Of a stretch of 5,920 nucleotides of DNA, positions 5,785 through 5,920 are shown piece by piece. Origin of the DNA: Clostridia bacterium. GTDB taxonomy: Bacteria > Bacillota > Clostridia > Oscillospirales > QAMX01. Each line of letters opens with the position of its first letter. The stretch's first letter is position 1. Made by a program: the position numbers and the translations under genes. Where the stretch lies: NCBI GenBank assembly GCA_017547975.1, contig JAFYNU010000181.1:1-5920 (forward strand). The letters run 5' to 3'. The notes below the pieces were generated by a model. It did not search any database. It was not told the DNA's origin and worked only from the letters and a program-made list of their open reading frames with translations.

Positions 5785-5836
5785 AATTGACAATAGATGC
5801 TTCGCAATTGACAATTGAAAATTGACAATGGACAAT
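5785..5836. repeat. AATTGACAAT repeat cluster upstream of gene E
   Basis: Three exact copies of AATTGACAAT (5785-5794, 5806-5815, 5820-5829) and one variant AATGGACAAT (5827-5836), with spacers including GCTTCGC. This AT-rich cluster contrasts with the GC-rich surroundings. It resembles the short 'ATTGACAATTG' interspersed arrays I recall from Clostridia; function unknown. It lies between gene E and any distal promoter for it. Confidence 0.6.
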
Positions 5837-5844
5837 GTCGGTGT

Positions 5845-5871
5845 GCGCCGCAAAACGGCGCGTATTTTTTT
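5845..5871 (+). terminator. Intrinsic terminator-like hairpin on the plus strand
   Basis: GCGCCG (5845-5850) pairs with CGGCGC (5856-5861) around CAAAA, followed by GTA and a T7 run (5865-5871). This is a good intrinsic terminator for plus-strand transcription. No plus-strand gene precedes it in the window. On the minus strand the hairpin is preceded by an A-run and lacks a following U-tract, so it should not terminate transcription entering gene E. Confidence 0.55.
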
Positions 5872-5920
5872 ATTGGGAAAACCGCACCGGGTACGGTATC
5901 ATGACCTGGTTTTGCGTGTA

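Noticed and set aside
5742..5828. A 29-residue N-terminal extension of gene E from ATG 5828
   Set aside because: It is encoded by the AT-rich repeat array, has no Shine-Dalgarno sequence, and the ATG at 5741 has a strong one. The extension does not look like a signal peptide.
5808..5836. TTGACA - 17 bp - GACAAT promoter-like pair on the plus strand
   Set aside because: It arises from the repeat units themselves, the -10 is poor, and transcription would run straight into the terminator at 5845 with no gene.

Overview
The window looks like chromosomal DNA of a GC-rich, anaerobic, probably gut-associated Clostridia-type Firmicute (Oscillospirales/Christensenellales-like). This rests on three things: strong AGGAGG-type ribosome binding sites before every gene, proteins rich in Fe-S cysteine motifs, and short palindromic and AATTGACAAT-type interspersed repeats that I recognise from such genomes. 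The taxonomic call is inference. No marker gene is present.

All five supported genes lie on the minus strand and read leftward. In transcription order they are: (E) a 585-residue cytoplasmic, glycoside-hydrolase-like TIM-barrel protein (5741-3984); (D) a 348-residue protein resembling the peptidase U32 / O2-independent hydroxylase fold, with a C-terminal five-cysteine cluster (3924-2878); then (C) 355 aa (2230-1163), (B) 301 aa (1150-245) and (A) the first 84 codons of a gene that leaves the window (252-1). C, B and A are three divergent tandem paralogues of the QueG / reductive-dehalogenase (RdhA) superfamily. E and D are 59 nt apart and probably co-transcribed. C, B and A are tightly coupled: C and B are 12 nt apart, with the C stop codon touching the B Shine-Dalgarno sequence, and B and A overlap by 8 nt.

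Between D and C lie about 650 bp without a convincing gene. This stretch is packed with perfect or near-perfect palindromes, including a 13-bp-stem hairpin, G/C-run hairpins and one plus-strand terminator-like structure. It looks like a patchwork of interspersed repeats that may have been inserted into what was once a single operon. A second repeat sits at the 3' end of E and supplies its last ~14 codons and stop. A third, AT-rich repeat lies just upstream of E.

Most notable is the array of at least three RdhA/QueG-like proteins with no Tat signal seen at the N terminus and no QueG-type C-terminal extension in the two complete copies, each diverged in its second Fe-S motif, next to a U32-like Fe-S protein and a putative glycosidase. 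The sequence suggests a cytosolic anaerobic redox pathway, possibly corrinoid-dependent, acting on a small-molecule substrate that may be a glycoside. The substrate cannot be read from the sequence.
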